The translations under genes were made by a program, and so were the position numbers. From positions 248,001-312,000 of the forward strand of contig NZ_RAHT01000001.1 in NCBI RefSeq assembly GCF_004798935.1: DNA of 64,000 nt, read 5' to 3'. Within the stretch, counting starts at the first letter, position 1; each line of letters starts with the position of its first letter. Under the pieces are notes generated by a model, which saw only the letters and a list, made by a program, of their open reading frames with translations, made no database searches and was not told where the DNA came from. Of this stretch, positions 10,337-19,231 are shown piece by piece. Origin of the DNA: Ningiella ruwaisensis. GTDB lineage: Bacteria; Pseudomonadota; Gammaproteobacteria; Enterobacterales; Alteromonadaceae.

Positions 10337-10347
10337 GATGGCATTCC

Positions 10348-10758
10348 TTATAAATTGACTACTTTCACAGCATCAGTAACTGAGGCTGAATCGACATAGC
10401 CTATGACGCTTGGATTTTTTGAGACAAGATCAATAACTTCTGCGTCACTTGTTACTTCTTTTGGCGGAATGCCTTTACCAGTAAAAACCAGTTTGGACCA
10501 ATAAGCAGACACCTGTGAAGAGCTGCGGCCTAGTACGTTTTCGTCAAATGACTGACGAATCGCGCTGTCAGCTACCTGGTTTACCGGGATGGTTTCAGTG
10601 CCGTCACCAAACTTCTTTTCCTTACCCAGAAAAATTCGCTGAACGGTTTTGTCGTCAATTGCGCTGTTGTTGGCCGGATTAACAATGATGGTTAATTCAG
10701 CACTCACAAAAGACGCAAATGCTAAGAGCATGGAAGCGAGGGTCACTTTTCTTAACAT
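10348..10758 (-). CDS. Small PstS-like (phosphate-binding-type) periplasmic protein, copy B
   Basis: This 136-residue secreted protein has a signal peptide followed by one PBP-like domain. TIIVNPANNSAID, KTVQRIFLGKEKKF, GRSSSQVSAYWSK and GYVDSASVTDAVKVV match the short phosphate ABC transporter substrate-binding family of marine gammaproteobacteria. It is about one third the length of a true PstS and is not next to pstCAB, so it is unlikely to feed a classic Pst transporter directly. I start it at the ATG at 10758, which has an AAGGACA ribosome site; the open frame extends 18 codons upstream with no family similarity. It is the first gene of the second cassette copy and precedes its porin by 11 bases. 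Confidence 0.82.
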   Translation of the reverse strand: MLRKVTLASMLLAFASFVSAELTIIVNPANNSAIDDKTVQRIFLGKEKKFGDGTETIPVNQVADSAIRQSFDENVLGRSSSQVSAYWSKLVFTGKGIPPKEVTSDAEVIDLVSKNPSVIGYVDSASVTDAVKVVNL

Positions 10759-10820
10759 GGTGTGTGTCCTTAAAAAAATTAAAACCAAATGCAGTGCAAG
10801 AGTGCACTGCATCGTTTTGT

Positions 10821-11963
10821 TTAAAAAACGTAGTTAATGGCAAATCGAATGAGATTGGCGTCGTTACTGTCATCTAAATCGTCTTCATATGTGATGAATT
10901 CGGCTTTAAGTGCAGTTTGAGTGCTCCAGTCGTAGCGCAGACCCAGTGTCCAGTTATTCCAGTTTTCAAGCTGACTCATTTGAATCCCCATAACCGCCGG
11001 AGCAATAGCCTCTTGAATCGGTTGAGGCAGTGCTGCTAACTGGTCCAAGAATTTAAGCTCATCTTCGCCATCACGTTTTTGCCACGTGATTGAAGGCGTC
11101 CATGCGCCCTGTCTGAAACCAGCAGTTATATAGTAAGCATGGTCATCCGGGAAAAACGTATCGTCGTTGGAGTTAAGGGTATATTCAGCTGCAACAAACC
11201 AATCAAAATTGTCGTAGCCAATTGACGCGCCGTAAAAAACGCCTGTATCGTCATTAAAGGCAAGACTATCAGCCAACTCTGGTGCCAATGGCGCAAAGCT
11301 TGCGAGAATTTGATCCACGGCTGCAACTGTCAGCGTTGCTTTTGCCTGCCCATAAGCAACACGGGCTCTAAAGGCGTCTTTGACTATTTCTGCAGATACT
11401 AAAATAGTATTGTCGCCTTTAATATCAGCGGTTTGACCCGCATCCAGCGCAAAGTCAGGCGTATTGATAACACCATAAGATGCGGTTAAGGTGTAATCCC
11501 AGCCACCTGCATAGCCTGTATAGGCGGCTTTGACACCGTCAATGTTATTAAATGCGATGCTATACACCGGATTTGGTGCAGTGATCCAGTGATAAGAATA
11601 GCCAACGTCTAATGATTCACTATACAAAAATAAGGGTAGACGCAAGCGACCAGCCGAAATATCCAGGTTATCACTGACCGTATAGGTCAGATACGCCCAC
11701 TCAAAGTCTGCTTTATAGTCGTCAGCACCCCGCGCAACAATTTGCCCGGTTGCGGTTAGTTTGTCTGTAATGTCACCACTTAATTGCAAGGCAAATAAGC
11801 TATCTGTACTAAAATCGACACTGTCTTCATAGTCAAATAACGAGGAATCTGTATCGCTATAGCCTGCCACCAAGTTGGCAAAACCGTTTACTCTTACGTC
11901 TGCATTGGCACTAGCAGAAAGAGCAAGTGCAGTAGCTAGCGCCACTTTATGTAAATGTCTCAT
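10821..11963 (-). CDS. Outer-membrane porin-like beta-barrel protein, copy A
   Basis: This 380-residue protein has a signal peptide (ends SANADVRVNGFAN), beta-strand periodicity throughout and a C-terminal NYVF barrel signal. It is the paralogue of the protein at 9194-10336, with the same length and shared blocks from end to end. Divergence is strongest in the middle (loop regions), as expected for surface-exposed loops. It follows the PstS-like copy A by 13 bases, and copy B of the cassette begins 62 bases after it, so all four genes may be transcribed together. Substrate is unknown. Confidence 0.8.
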   Translation of the reverse strand: MRHLHKVALATALALSASANADVRVNGFANLVAGYSDTDSSLFDYEDSVDFSTDSLFALQLSGDITDKLTATGQIVARGADDYKADFEWAYLTYTVSDNLDISAGRLRLPLFLYSESLDVGYSYHWITAPNPVYSIAFNNIDGVKAAYTGYAGGWDYTLTASYGVINTPDFALDAGQTADIKGDNTILVSAEIVKDAFRARVAYGQAKATLTVAAVDQILASFAPLAPELADSLAFNDDTGVFYGASIGYDNFDWFVAAEYTLNSNDDTFFPDDHAYYITAGFRQGAWTPSITWQKRDGEDELKFLDQLAALPQPIQEAIAPAVMGIQMSQLENWNNWTLGLRYDWSTQTALKAEFITYEDDLDDSNDANLIRFAINYVF

Positions 11964-11976
11964 ATTGTTCTCCTTA

Positions 11977-12396
11977 CTAGTTTACAGGGATAGTTTTCAC
12001 TGCATCAGTGACTGAAGCAGCGTCTACATAGCCAATCGCATTTGGATTATTAGCAATCGCTTCGATTACAGCGGCATCGCCTGATAATTCTTCAGGCGGC
12101 ACTCCCTTTCCGGTAAACACGAGTTTTGACCAGTAAGCAGAGACCTGGCTTGAACTGCGCCCTACAATGCTCTCGTCAAATTGCGCTCGCACTGAGTTAT
12201 CGGCAGTTTGGTTAATTGGAATAGCGGCATTGCCATTACTAAACTTTTTTTCTTTACCCAAAAAAATTCGCTGAACGGTTTTTGCGTCTATAGATGCGTC
12301 GTTTGCTGGATTGACCACAACTACGACTTGTGAATATGAAAAGGCACTCAAGCAAAGCATCGCGCTTGCCATCGTGACTTTAAAAGTTTTCAACAT
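11977..12396 (-). CDS. Small PstS-like (phosphate-binding-type) periplasmic protein, copy A
   Basis: This 139-residue protein has a signal peptide and a single PBP-like domain. It shares KTVQRIFLGKEKKF and GRSSSQVSAYWSKLVFTGKG exactly with copy B (10348-10758) and is clearly similar over the rest of the mature chain. It is the first gene of the four-gene block. The upstream 146 bases (12397-12542) probably hold the promoter; I looked for Pho-box direct repeats there and saw none that convinced me. Name and ligand follow the family annotation; binding of phosphate is inferred. Confidence 0.82.
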   Translation of the reverse strand: MLKTFKVTMASAMLCLSAFSYSQVVVVVNPANDASIDAKTVQRIFLGKEKKFSNGNAAIPINQTADNSVRAQFDESIVGRSSSQVSAYWSKLVFTGKGVPPEELSGDAAVIEAIANNPNAIGYVDAASVTDAVKTIPVN

Positions 12397-12485
12397 GTTT
12401 ATGTTCCCCTATGGTGTTCCGGGCGGAATGTACCATTGGGATTAACTGGCTATGGTATGAATATTAATACATGATTATTAAATAC

Positions 12486-12503
12486 GCAGACATCCGTGTC
12501 TGC
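12486..12503. terminator. Short hairpin after the acyl-CoA synthetase gene (weak terminator candidate)
   Basis: GCAGACA-TCCG-TGTCTGC is a perfect 7-bp stem with a 4-base loop, 40 bases beyond the stop of the minus-strand gene ending at 12543. The following minus-strand bases (GTATTTAATAAT) are AT-rich but not a clean T-run, so termination is uncertain. Confidence 0.4.
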
Positions 12504-12542
12504 CTGTGGATATGAGAAATGAAAATATGGCTACGCTAAAAA

Positions 12543-14243
12543 CTAGTTACTATGCCACACAATCTGGTCAGAGTAATCGCCCAGAATTACCGGCTTAAAG
12601 CGTTCTTCAATGACGTGGCGCTTAACTTTCAATGTCGGGGTCAACAAGTCATTTTCGATAGACCATTCCTCTAAAAAGACCACGATCCGGTCTAATTTCT
12701 GATGGCTTTCCAGTTTTGCATTTACTTTTTCAAGAGTCGACTTTAGCGACACCGAAATTTCTTCCTTGTTTTGCGCACGAGCATCTTCTGATAGTACCAG
12801 CAGCGCGATAGGCTGAGGCAAATTAGTCCCCGTTACGCATACTTGTTCTACGATTGGATTTTCCATAATTTTTGCTTCGATGGGGGCGGGCGTGACATAT
12901 TTGCCCTTTTCTGTTTTGAATATATCTTTTAATCGACCTGTTATCCTGACATAGCCCTCGGCGTCTATCTCGCCCTTATCGCCCGTTCGCAGATATCCAT
13001 CGTTGGTAAAAACCCCACTGGTTTTTTCTTGATCTTTGTAATACCCAACCATGTTGCAAGGTGATTTAACCTGAATTTCGCCATCTTCAGCAATTCGTAA
13101 GTCAACCCCCTCATATGCCCGTCCAATAGAACCGATTTTATCGGCTCTAAATGGAACCGAGCTTGTGCCATAGGCGGAGTTTTCTGTCATTCCCCAGCCT
13201 TCAGAGATGTTGACGCCAATTTTACTAAACCATTCAATTGTTGCCGGCGCCAGAGGTGCTGAACCTGATGCCCATAAACGAGCAGAACCAAGGCCAAGTT
13301 CACTGCGTATTTTGGCGGCTACTTTTTTGCCAACAAACGGAATACTCAGTAAAAAGTTTAATTTCTTTTGAGGTACTTTTGCCAACACTCCCATCTGGAA
13401 TTTTGTCCACAAGCGGGGAACAGAAATAAACAGAGTAGGTTCACAATGTTTTACATCGCGAGTAAAGGTGTCCAGTGATTCAACAAAATGCAAGGTCATG
13501 CCAGAGTAAAAACTTGCCAGTTCGACTAACACACGTTCGGTGATATGCGCTAGCGGTAAATAGCTCATCACGCGATCTTGATCTGAGACGCTCAGCGCAT
13601 TTAGAGAGTTTTCCGCGGCCCAACAAATTGTATTGTAAGTATGAACAACACCTTTGGGCTGACCGGTACTACCCGAGGTGTAGATAATGGTCATAATGTC
13701 GTTCATGTCCACACTTGGACTGGCTTGCATCGCTTCAATCTTGATAAAGTCTGACCAAGCTTGTTCGCCTGGTGTCCCATCATAGGGAAAGGCAACCGTT
13801 TTTATATTGCTTTTTTGTAACACCTCTTCTACCGCATCAGTGCTGTCCAGTTTGCCGATGAACATTAAGGGGCAATTTGCATGCTCAAGGACATATGCAA
13901 TGGTGTCAGCTCCTGCTGTTGCAAAAATAGGCACCGACACACACCCCGCCATCATGATTCCCAGATCGCTGATCACCCATTCCGCTGAGTTTTTAGCGAG
14001 GATCGCAATGCGTGTACCAGGCTCAAATCCGAAGGTACGCAAGCGGGCCGCGACTTTTCGTGCTTCTAAAGCAGTTTGAGCCCAGGTATAAGTACGCTTT
14101 TCTCCATTTGCAAGAGGCTGCGTCATATAGTGTTGGCTCGGGTGCTTTTTTTCCCATTCGTATAATTTTGCTAACGGCGATGTGACGTTAACAGACTGCA
14201 TATTTGTTCGACCAAGATCTAAATTATCTAAAGGCATGACCAT
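12543..14243 (-). CDS. Long-chain fatty-acid--CoA ligase (AMP-forming acyl-CoA synthetase)
   Basis: This ANL-superfamily enzyme of 566 residues activates fatty acids to acyl-CoA through an acyl-adenylate. Visible motifs are the P-loop IIYTSGSTGQPKG (about 187-198), GWGMTE, YLRTGDKG, the hinge GRLKDIFKTEKGKYV and, near the C-terminus, TPTLKVKR with the catalytic Lys. It resembles the eukaryote-like FAA1/COG1022 group more than E. coli FadD, so I give no symbol. No signal peptide or membrane helix is seen; it is probably cytoplasmic or membrane-associated. The start at 14243 or 14237 (ATGGTCATG) is uncertain, and the ATG at 14201 is also possible. It stands alone with its own upstream gap of 155 bases. 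Confidence 0.9.
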   Translation of the reverse strand: MVMPLDNLDLGRTNMQSVNVTSPLAKLYEWEKKHPSQHYMTQPLANGEKRTYTWAQTALEARKVAARLRTFGFEPGTRIAILAKNSAEWVISDLGIMMAGCVSVPIFATAGADTIAYVLEHANCPLMFIGKLDSTDAVEEVLQKSNIKTVAFPYDGTPGEQAWSDFIKIEAMQASPSVDMNDIMTIIYTSGSTGQPKGVVHTYNTICWAAENSLNALSVSDQDRVMSYLPLAHITERVLVELASFYSGMTLHFVESLDTFTRDVKHCEPTLFISVPRLWTKFQMGVLAKVPQKKLNFLLSIPFVGKKVAAKIRSELGLGSARLWASGSAPLAPATIEWFSKIGVNISEGWGMTENSAYGTSSVPFRADKIGSIGRAYEGVDLRIAEDGEIQVKSPCNMVGYYKDQEKTSGVFTNDGYLRTGDKGEIDAEGYVRITGRLKDIFKTEKGKYVTPAPIEAKIMENPIVEQVCVTGTNLPQPIALLVLSEDARAQNKEEISVSLKSTLEKVNAKLESHQKLDRIVVFLEEWSIENDLLTPTLKVKRHVIEERFKPVILGDYSDQIVWHSN

Positions 14244-14398
14244 TCCGATTTATTCTCAAAAAATTTACATTGCATTCACATACGCATATTAATGCAAGTT
14301 TGCTCATTATTAACAACTGATTTTTAATGATAATAACGAAGTTTTTTTAGTGATAATTTCATAAAGTAAGAATTTCGGTTAAAAACCATTCAGCATGC

Positions 14399-17300
14399 TC
14401 AAAACTTGTCCAGCCCATCGTTTCGAAAATTGACAATATTTTTACCAGCGCTGGCTTTAGCCTCTAGCCACTGCTTAGAAAGCATCTGATACGTATCATT
14501 AACCGCCACCGGCCGAGAAAAATAATACCCCTGCAACAATCGGCACTTGGTGCTTTGAAAATATTCAACTTGCTCCCGGGTTTCGATCCCTTCTACAACA
14601 GTCGATATTTTAAGCAATTCAGACATGATTAACGTGGAATAAACAATTGATTTGGTAGATGCATCTGTCAACACATCATCGGTGAATGATTTATCTATTT
14701 TTAAGACATCGATTGGGAAGTCTTTGACATATTTGAGCGAAGAATAACCTGTACCAAAATCATCGAGGGAGATTTTAAATCCTTCTGACTGCAAATCCTT
14801 GAGATAAGCAATGCTGTCCTGGCTGTTTTCCATTAACAGGCTTTCAGTAATTTCAAAGCGAATACACGATAGCGGCAAGCCGTGTTTTCGAAGCGACTGC
14901 TTAATGATCTGAGTATCAAACTTCTGACGAAAATGTTTAGCAGATAGATTAACCGCCACGTAGCCGTCAAATCCTTTAGCAGTCCAGCTACGCATATCAA
15001 TTAAGGCCTGTTCGATGGCGTTTTCGGTCGATTTAAAAATGCTACCGTTTCGTTCCGCAATTGGAATAAAGGTATTTGGCGGAATCAGCTTATCGTTATC
15101 GAACCATCTTAACAGCAACTCAAAACCCGCTGTTTTTCCTGTGTGCAAATCAATAATTGGTTGATAATAATTGGTGAGCTGGTTTTGCATCACAGCCACT
15201 TTCAGGCGATTCTCAAGCACAATATCCTCATGTGCCTTCTTGTTCATATCCTCGTGGAAAAACTCAACCTGATTACTGCCGCGAGATTTTGCTTCAAACA
15301 TAGCAATGTCGGCATTTCGAATCAGATTATCAGCGTCAATAGCGTCGTCGGGATACATCGCTACGCCAATACTGACCGACAGTTCAATATTTTGACTACC
15401 CAGAGAAATGGGTTTAGTTAGCAACTGAATAATATCTTGCGCGATGCTGAGCACATTGCCTTTTTGATTTGCTTCGCTAAGTACTATTACAAATTCATCT
15501 GAGCCAAAACGGGCAACTGTATCCTGCTCTCTGAATTTTGTCTGTAAACGTCTGCCAATTTCAATAAGGACTTTATCGCCAGCTTCATGCCCGAAATTGT
15601 CGTTAATCGGCTTGAATCGATCTAGGTCCAAAAACAGGATCGCAAGCTTTTCATGCCTTCTTTTTGCAAAGTGCATTGATTGTTTTAGCCTTTCACGAAG
15701 CAGGCCTCTATTCACCAAGCCTGTCAGTAAATCGTAATTAGATAATTTTTGCAGTTCATTCTGAGCTGCAATTTGTTCGGTAATATCAGTAAAAATACAC
15801 AGGTAATGATCAATCTGCGTGTTGGAATCACGCTTCTGCACTGCTTTTATATCCGCCAGCACCGTCATGCTTCTATTTTGCATCTGCAGATTGGCTTCTG
15901 TCTTCCAGCTTTCACCTGCCTTGAGACTCAGCATACGATTAGAAAGTAGTTTTAATTCCTCTTCATACTCTTTATTGGCGCGCTTTATCTGAGGTCCAAG
16001 CTGATGTCGAGGATTTACGTTAAAGGCTTTCATAAATGACGGGTTTGCTGCGATTGGCCTGAGGTGTTTATCGAATATCAGTACCCAGTCTCGGGTGTTG
16101 TTAAACGCCTCACCGAACACCTTAAGCTTTTCTCGCCCTGCCACCGAGGCAGTCAGGTTATTATACGTCCCGCTTACAATTAAGCTTCCGTCAGATTGCG
16201 TTTGAAGGCTTGCTACGTCTCGGTACCATTGAGGTTTGTCATTTTTCGCCATCACGCGATAAGTCACATCAAACTGGTCGTCATATTGCTCAATAAAGTC
16301 GTTCCACTTATCAATGAAGGTCTGCTTATCATCAGGGTGAATTTTTTGAATATATTGTTCTAATGAAACGGATTCAAAGTCAAATCCCAGCTCGTCAGTT
16401 AATCGTGATGCTGATGTTGTATTTGTTGCACTATGCCACTCCCAAATACTCGTATTACTTGCCTGAAGAGCATTGACCAGCTTGGTGTTGTAATCTTTTA
16501 CCTTCTCATTGGCCCTGTTTATTATTGTTTGTGTGCGGTGACGACGATACATATATAAAGCCAGCAAACTGGCCACAAGCAATGCATACAACACAAAGGC
16601 AAAAGGTGAAGCAAACGGCGGATACGGCACGCTGACACGTAAGCTGGCATAATAATCGCTGTTTTTTAATAGGCTTGTATCCAGTGCAGCATCGAATATT
16701 TCAATGGTGTAGTCACCCGGGCTAAGGGCCGGTAATACTATTTCATTGCTCGTGACAGGCGGATAGTTTACGACTTTATCATCGCTTTTTATTCGATAAC
16801 GAAATCTATCCGCAATCGATAAGTTGAAATTCAAGTTGGAGAAACGCAATGATAAGCCAAGATCGTCAGGCTTTAATTCAATTTTTTCGCCATCTAAATT
16901 ACTGTAAGAAACATTTAAAGGCCGGGTCGCGAGCCTGACTTCTGTGATGACGGGTTTAAATACGCGCTTATCTGCTGAACTTTGAAGCTTCTCAGGATTG
17001 AAAAGCGCAAACCCCAGATTCCCCCCATATGCAAAGCGCTTATCTGATAATAGCTCAAATGCACCATCGTTAAACTCTGAAGAAGCTAAACCTTGCAAGA
17101 AGCCATAGCTTTTAAGGGTAAGGCGCTCAGCATGAAAAGAATGAATACCTGAATGCGAAGAGAACCAGATGTTGTTATTTTCGTCTACAGCAAGATCGTA
17201 CACAATATTAGAAGGCAACAGCGTGTTTTTATTGTAAAACGCTTTGGTTTGCATCGTGTCTTTATTTAAGTGATATAGACCTACACCTGAGTACGCTATC

Positions 17301-19108
17301 CACAAATCATTTTGATTATCACGAACAAAACTATTGACGATAGTAGCGCGGCTTGCTCCCTCTGACGAAGAGCTGTGCAACAAAGTAAATTCATATGTTG
17401 TCGTATCAAGTTGCCACAAGCTGGCCGGCCCCGAAATAAAAAGCTTCTGAGAGTAGTCATCTTTACCCAAAATAATCAGATGATCAGCACTTGCATCTTG
17501 CGTGTTTATTTCCTGGCCAGGCAACGCAAACAGCTCGCTTGTTTGTAAACGAAGGTTGATTCGATAAATGCCGTCAGGAACTGTTGCCCATAAAATATCG
17601 GGCTGCTGATAATAAAAAGAGTAAATATAATCCTTCAATATGGTCTGAATATTGGGTGAAAAACGCTCGTTAGACAGATATTGCCCGGATTGCGTATCAA
17701 ACTCCTGCAGGCGCTCGCCATTTAAAACCCATAGTCGGTCGTTTGACGCACGCTCTATCTGATAAATGTGTGAACTGGAATATGCAGCATCATTAATGTT
17801 TGTCGTTTCAAAGCTATTAATTCGACCATCTGAGAGCCGGTATTCATTCAGTCCATTTGCGGTCCCAACCCACAGTGAATCTGCATTCTGCTGATGTAAA
17901 CTCAGTACCACGTTATTGCTTAAGTTGGCCTCTGGCGTATTGAAAACGGCTGAATAGACGTTTGTAAAATCTCGACTTTGCGGCGCCCACAGCATTGCGC
18001 CGCTTCTGAAGGTACCTATCCATAATTGTTTGCTTTTATCCAGGGCCAAATGCATCACGTCAGGGTGAGAAATAATTTCAAAATGTTTAATCAGGCCAAA
18101 CAGGTAGGTGAATTCCCAGTTATCCTTATTTGTTAGAAATAGACCTTTATCCGTTCCTATATAAATATCATTTTCGCCAACTTCCACGATGTCCCAAATA
18201 TTGCGAATTGGGTCAATAACCTCTATTGCAGGTGCATCCCAGTGTTCATAAAGATGACGTTCAATTTCTTCAAAAGACATCGCGTATAAGCCTTCAACGG
18301 TGCCAACCCAGAGTGATTCATTGTTGGGAGAATAAAGTAATTTAATATTTGAATTTACTTCGTTAGGATTGGGCACATGACGCAAACGATAGCTAATATC
18401 AGTGTTTAGATCGTGCACCCAAAGATTTTGCGTTGTACCGATATATAAAAGCGTATCTCTTAAAAAAATGGTTCGGATAGATTCAGCGGCGTTAATTTGC
18501 TGATCGCTGAAAGAATAGATTTTTTGGTAGGTATCATCATTTGTGTCCAATAAGAAAATATCTTCATTAAGCGCGATTAATATTTCATTCTCACTATACG
18601 AAATGATCGCGTCAGAGTACTGTGACCAGTCTTCATCAAAGCGATAGGGTCGTTTTAATACCTCAAACGTCTCACCGGTTTTTTTGTCAAGCTTTACGAT
18701 TCCAGACAGTGCAGTAGATAAATAAAAATACCGTTCATTGTGCTCGTATATAAAATAAACGGAATTGCCGATAAGCATACCGTCACTACCTGACACTTGC
18801 AGGAAATTATACCCGTCATACCTGTCAAGTCCCTCATCAGTACCTAGCCATAAAAAGCCTTCCTGGTCCACGTGCAAAGCTTCAATTGAGTCCTGGCTTA
18901 AGCCATTACTTGTGTCAAGGTAAGACAATTTTGGGGCTTGAATACTGGGTGAATAGTCTGGAATGACAGTTTGAGCAAGACTGTTTGAAGCGATAAAGAG
19001 AAGAAAAAGCGACATCAGCGACAAACCCGGCTTGGATGGTTTCAGTCGGTAAGCAAATACGCTCATCATAGATTTACAAATGAGCACATAAACAGCAAAT
19101 ATATGCAC
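14399..19108 (-). CDS. Membrane sensor: regulator propeller, Y_Y_Y, PAS, GGDEF and EAL (c-di-GMP enzyme)
   Basis: This is a 1569-residue c-di-GMP signalling protein. In order it has a signal peptide, a long periplasmic two-component-regulator propeller with repeats such as GFLWLGTDEGLDRYDG, SLWVGTANGLNEY and NIWFSSHSGIHSF, a Y_Y_Y-type domain, a membrane helix (about 836-858), a coiled linker, PAS-type domains, GGDEF and EAL. The GGDEF site reads GSDEF (about 1202), a substitution in the second Gly. The EAL domain keeps its catalytic set: FELLLRW (ELL for EAL), NLSAKHF, EITES, DDFGTGYSS, KIDKSF, VVEGIE and LLQGYYFSRP. I infer mainly phosphodiesterase activity, with GGDEF active or GTP-sensing. 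The GTG at 19108 has AAAGGAG 11 bases upstream; the ATG at 19069 would give a more usual signal peptide. Confidence 0.9.
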   Translation of the reverse strand: MHIFAVYVLICKSMMSVFAYRLKPSKPGLSLMSLFLLFIASNSLAQTVIPDYSPSIQAPKLSYLDTSNGLSQDSIEALHVDQEGFLWLGTDEGLDRYDGYNFLQVSGSDGMLIGNSVYFIYEHNERYFYLSTALSGIVKLDKKTGETFEVLKRPYRFDEDWSQYSDAIISYSENEILIALNEDIFLLDTNDDTYQKIYSFSDQQINAAESIRTIFLRDTLLYIGTTQNLWVHDLNTDISYRLRHVPNPNEVNSNIKLLYSPNNESLWVGTVEGLYAMSFEEIERHLYEHWDAPAIEVIDPIRNIWDIVEVGENDIYIGTDKGLFLTNKDNWEFTYLFGLIKHFEIISHPDVMHLALDKSKQLWIGTFRSGAMLWAPQSRDFTNVYSAVFNTPEANLSNNVVLSLHQQNADSLWVGTANGLNEYRLSDGRINSFETTNINDAAYSSSHIYQIERASNDRLWVLNGERLQEFDTQSGQYLSNERFSPNIQTILKDYIYSFYYQQPDILWATVPDGIYRINLRLQTSELFALPGQEINTQDASADHLIILGKDDYSQKLFISGPASLWQLDTTTYEFTLLHSSSSEGASRATIVNSFVRDNQNDLWIAYSGVGLYHLNKDTMQTKAFYNKNTLLPSNIVYDLAVDENNNIWFSSHSGIHSFHAERLTLKSYGFLQGLASSEFNDGAFELLSDKRFAYGGNLGFALFNPEKLQSSADKRVFKPVITEVRLATRPLNVSYSNLDGEKIELKPDDLGLSLRFSNLNFNLSIADRFRYRIKSDDKVVNYPPVTSNEIVLPALSPGDYTIEIFDAALDTSLLKNSDYYASLRVSVPYPPFASPFAFVLYALLVASLLALYMYRRHRTQTIINRANEKVKDYNTKLVNALQASNTSIWEWHSATNTTSASRLTDELGFDFESVSLEQYIQKIHPDDKQTFIDKWNDFIEQYDDQFDVTYRVMAKNDKPQWYRDVASLQTQSDGSLIVSGTYNNLTASVAGREKLKVFGEAFNNTRDWVLIFDKHLRPIAANPSFMKAFNVNPRHQLGPQIKRANKEYEEELKLLSNRMLSLKAGESWKTEANLQMQNRSMTVLADIKAVQKRDSNTQIDHYLCIFTDITEQIAAQNELQKLSNYDLLTGLVNRGLLRERLKQSMHFAKRRHEKLAILFLDLDRFKPINDNFGHEAGDKVLIEIGRRLQTKFREQDTVARFGSDEFVIVLSEANQKGNVLSIAQDIIQLLTKPISLGSQNIELSVSIGVAMYPDDAIDADNLIRNADIAMFEAKSRGSNQVEFFHEDMNKKAHEDIVLENRLKVAVMQNQLTNYYQPIIDLHTGKTAGFELLLRWFDNDKLIPPNTFIPIAERNGSIFKSTENAIEQALIDMRSWTAKGFDGYVAVNLSAKHFRQKFDTQIIKQSLRKHGLPLSCIRFEITESLLMENSQDSIAYLKDLQSEGFKISLDDFGTGYSSLKYVKDFPIDVLKIDKSFTDDVLTDASTKSIVYSTLIMSELLKISTVVEGIETREQVEYFQSTKCRLLQGYYFSRPVAVNDTYQMLSKQWLEAKASAGKNIVNFRNDGLDKF

Positions 19109-19231
19109 GCTTTGGTCAACTCCTTTATCGATTAAAACTCTCTGTGATGCTTATTGTAAATGACTTTGTTAAGGCAACTATATACGCATTTATACCTATA
19201 TATCTATCTAAGGCTAGCTAAAACCTTGAAT

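Noticed and set aside
12397-12480. Pho box upstream of the PstS-like/porin cassette
   Set aside because: Partial TCAT repeats occur, but not the 11-base direct-repeat pattern; PhoB control is not supported by sequence.
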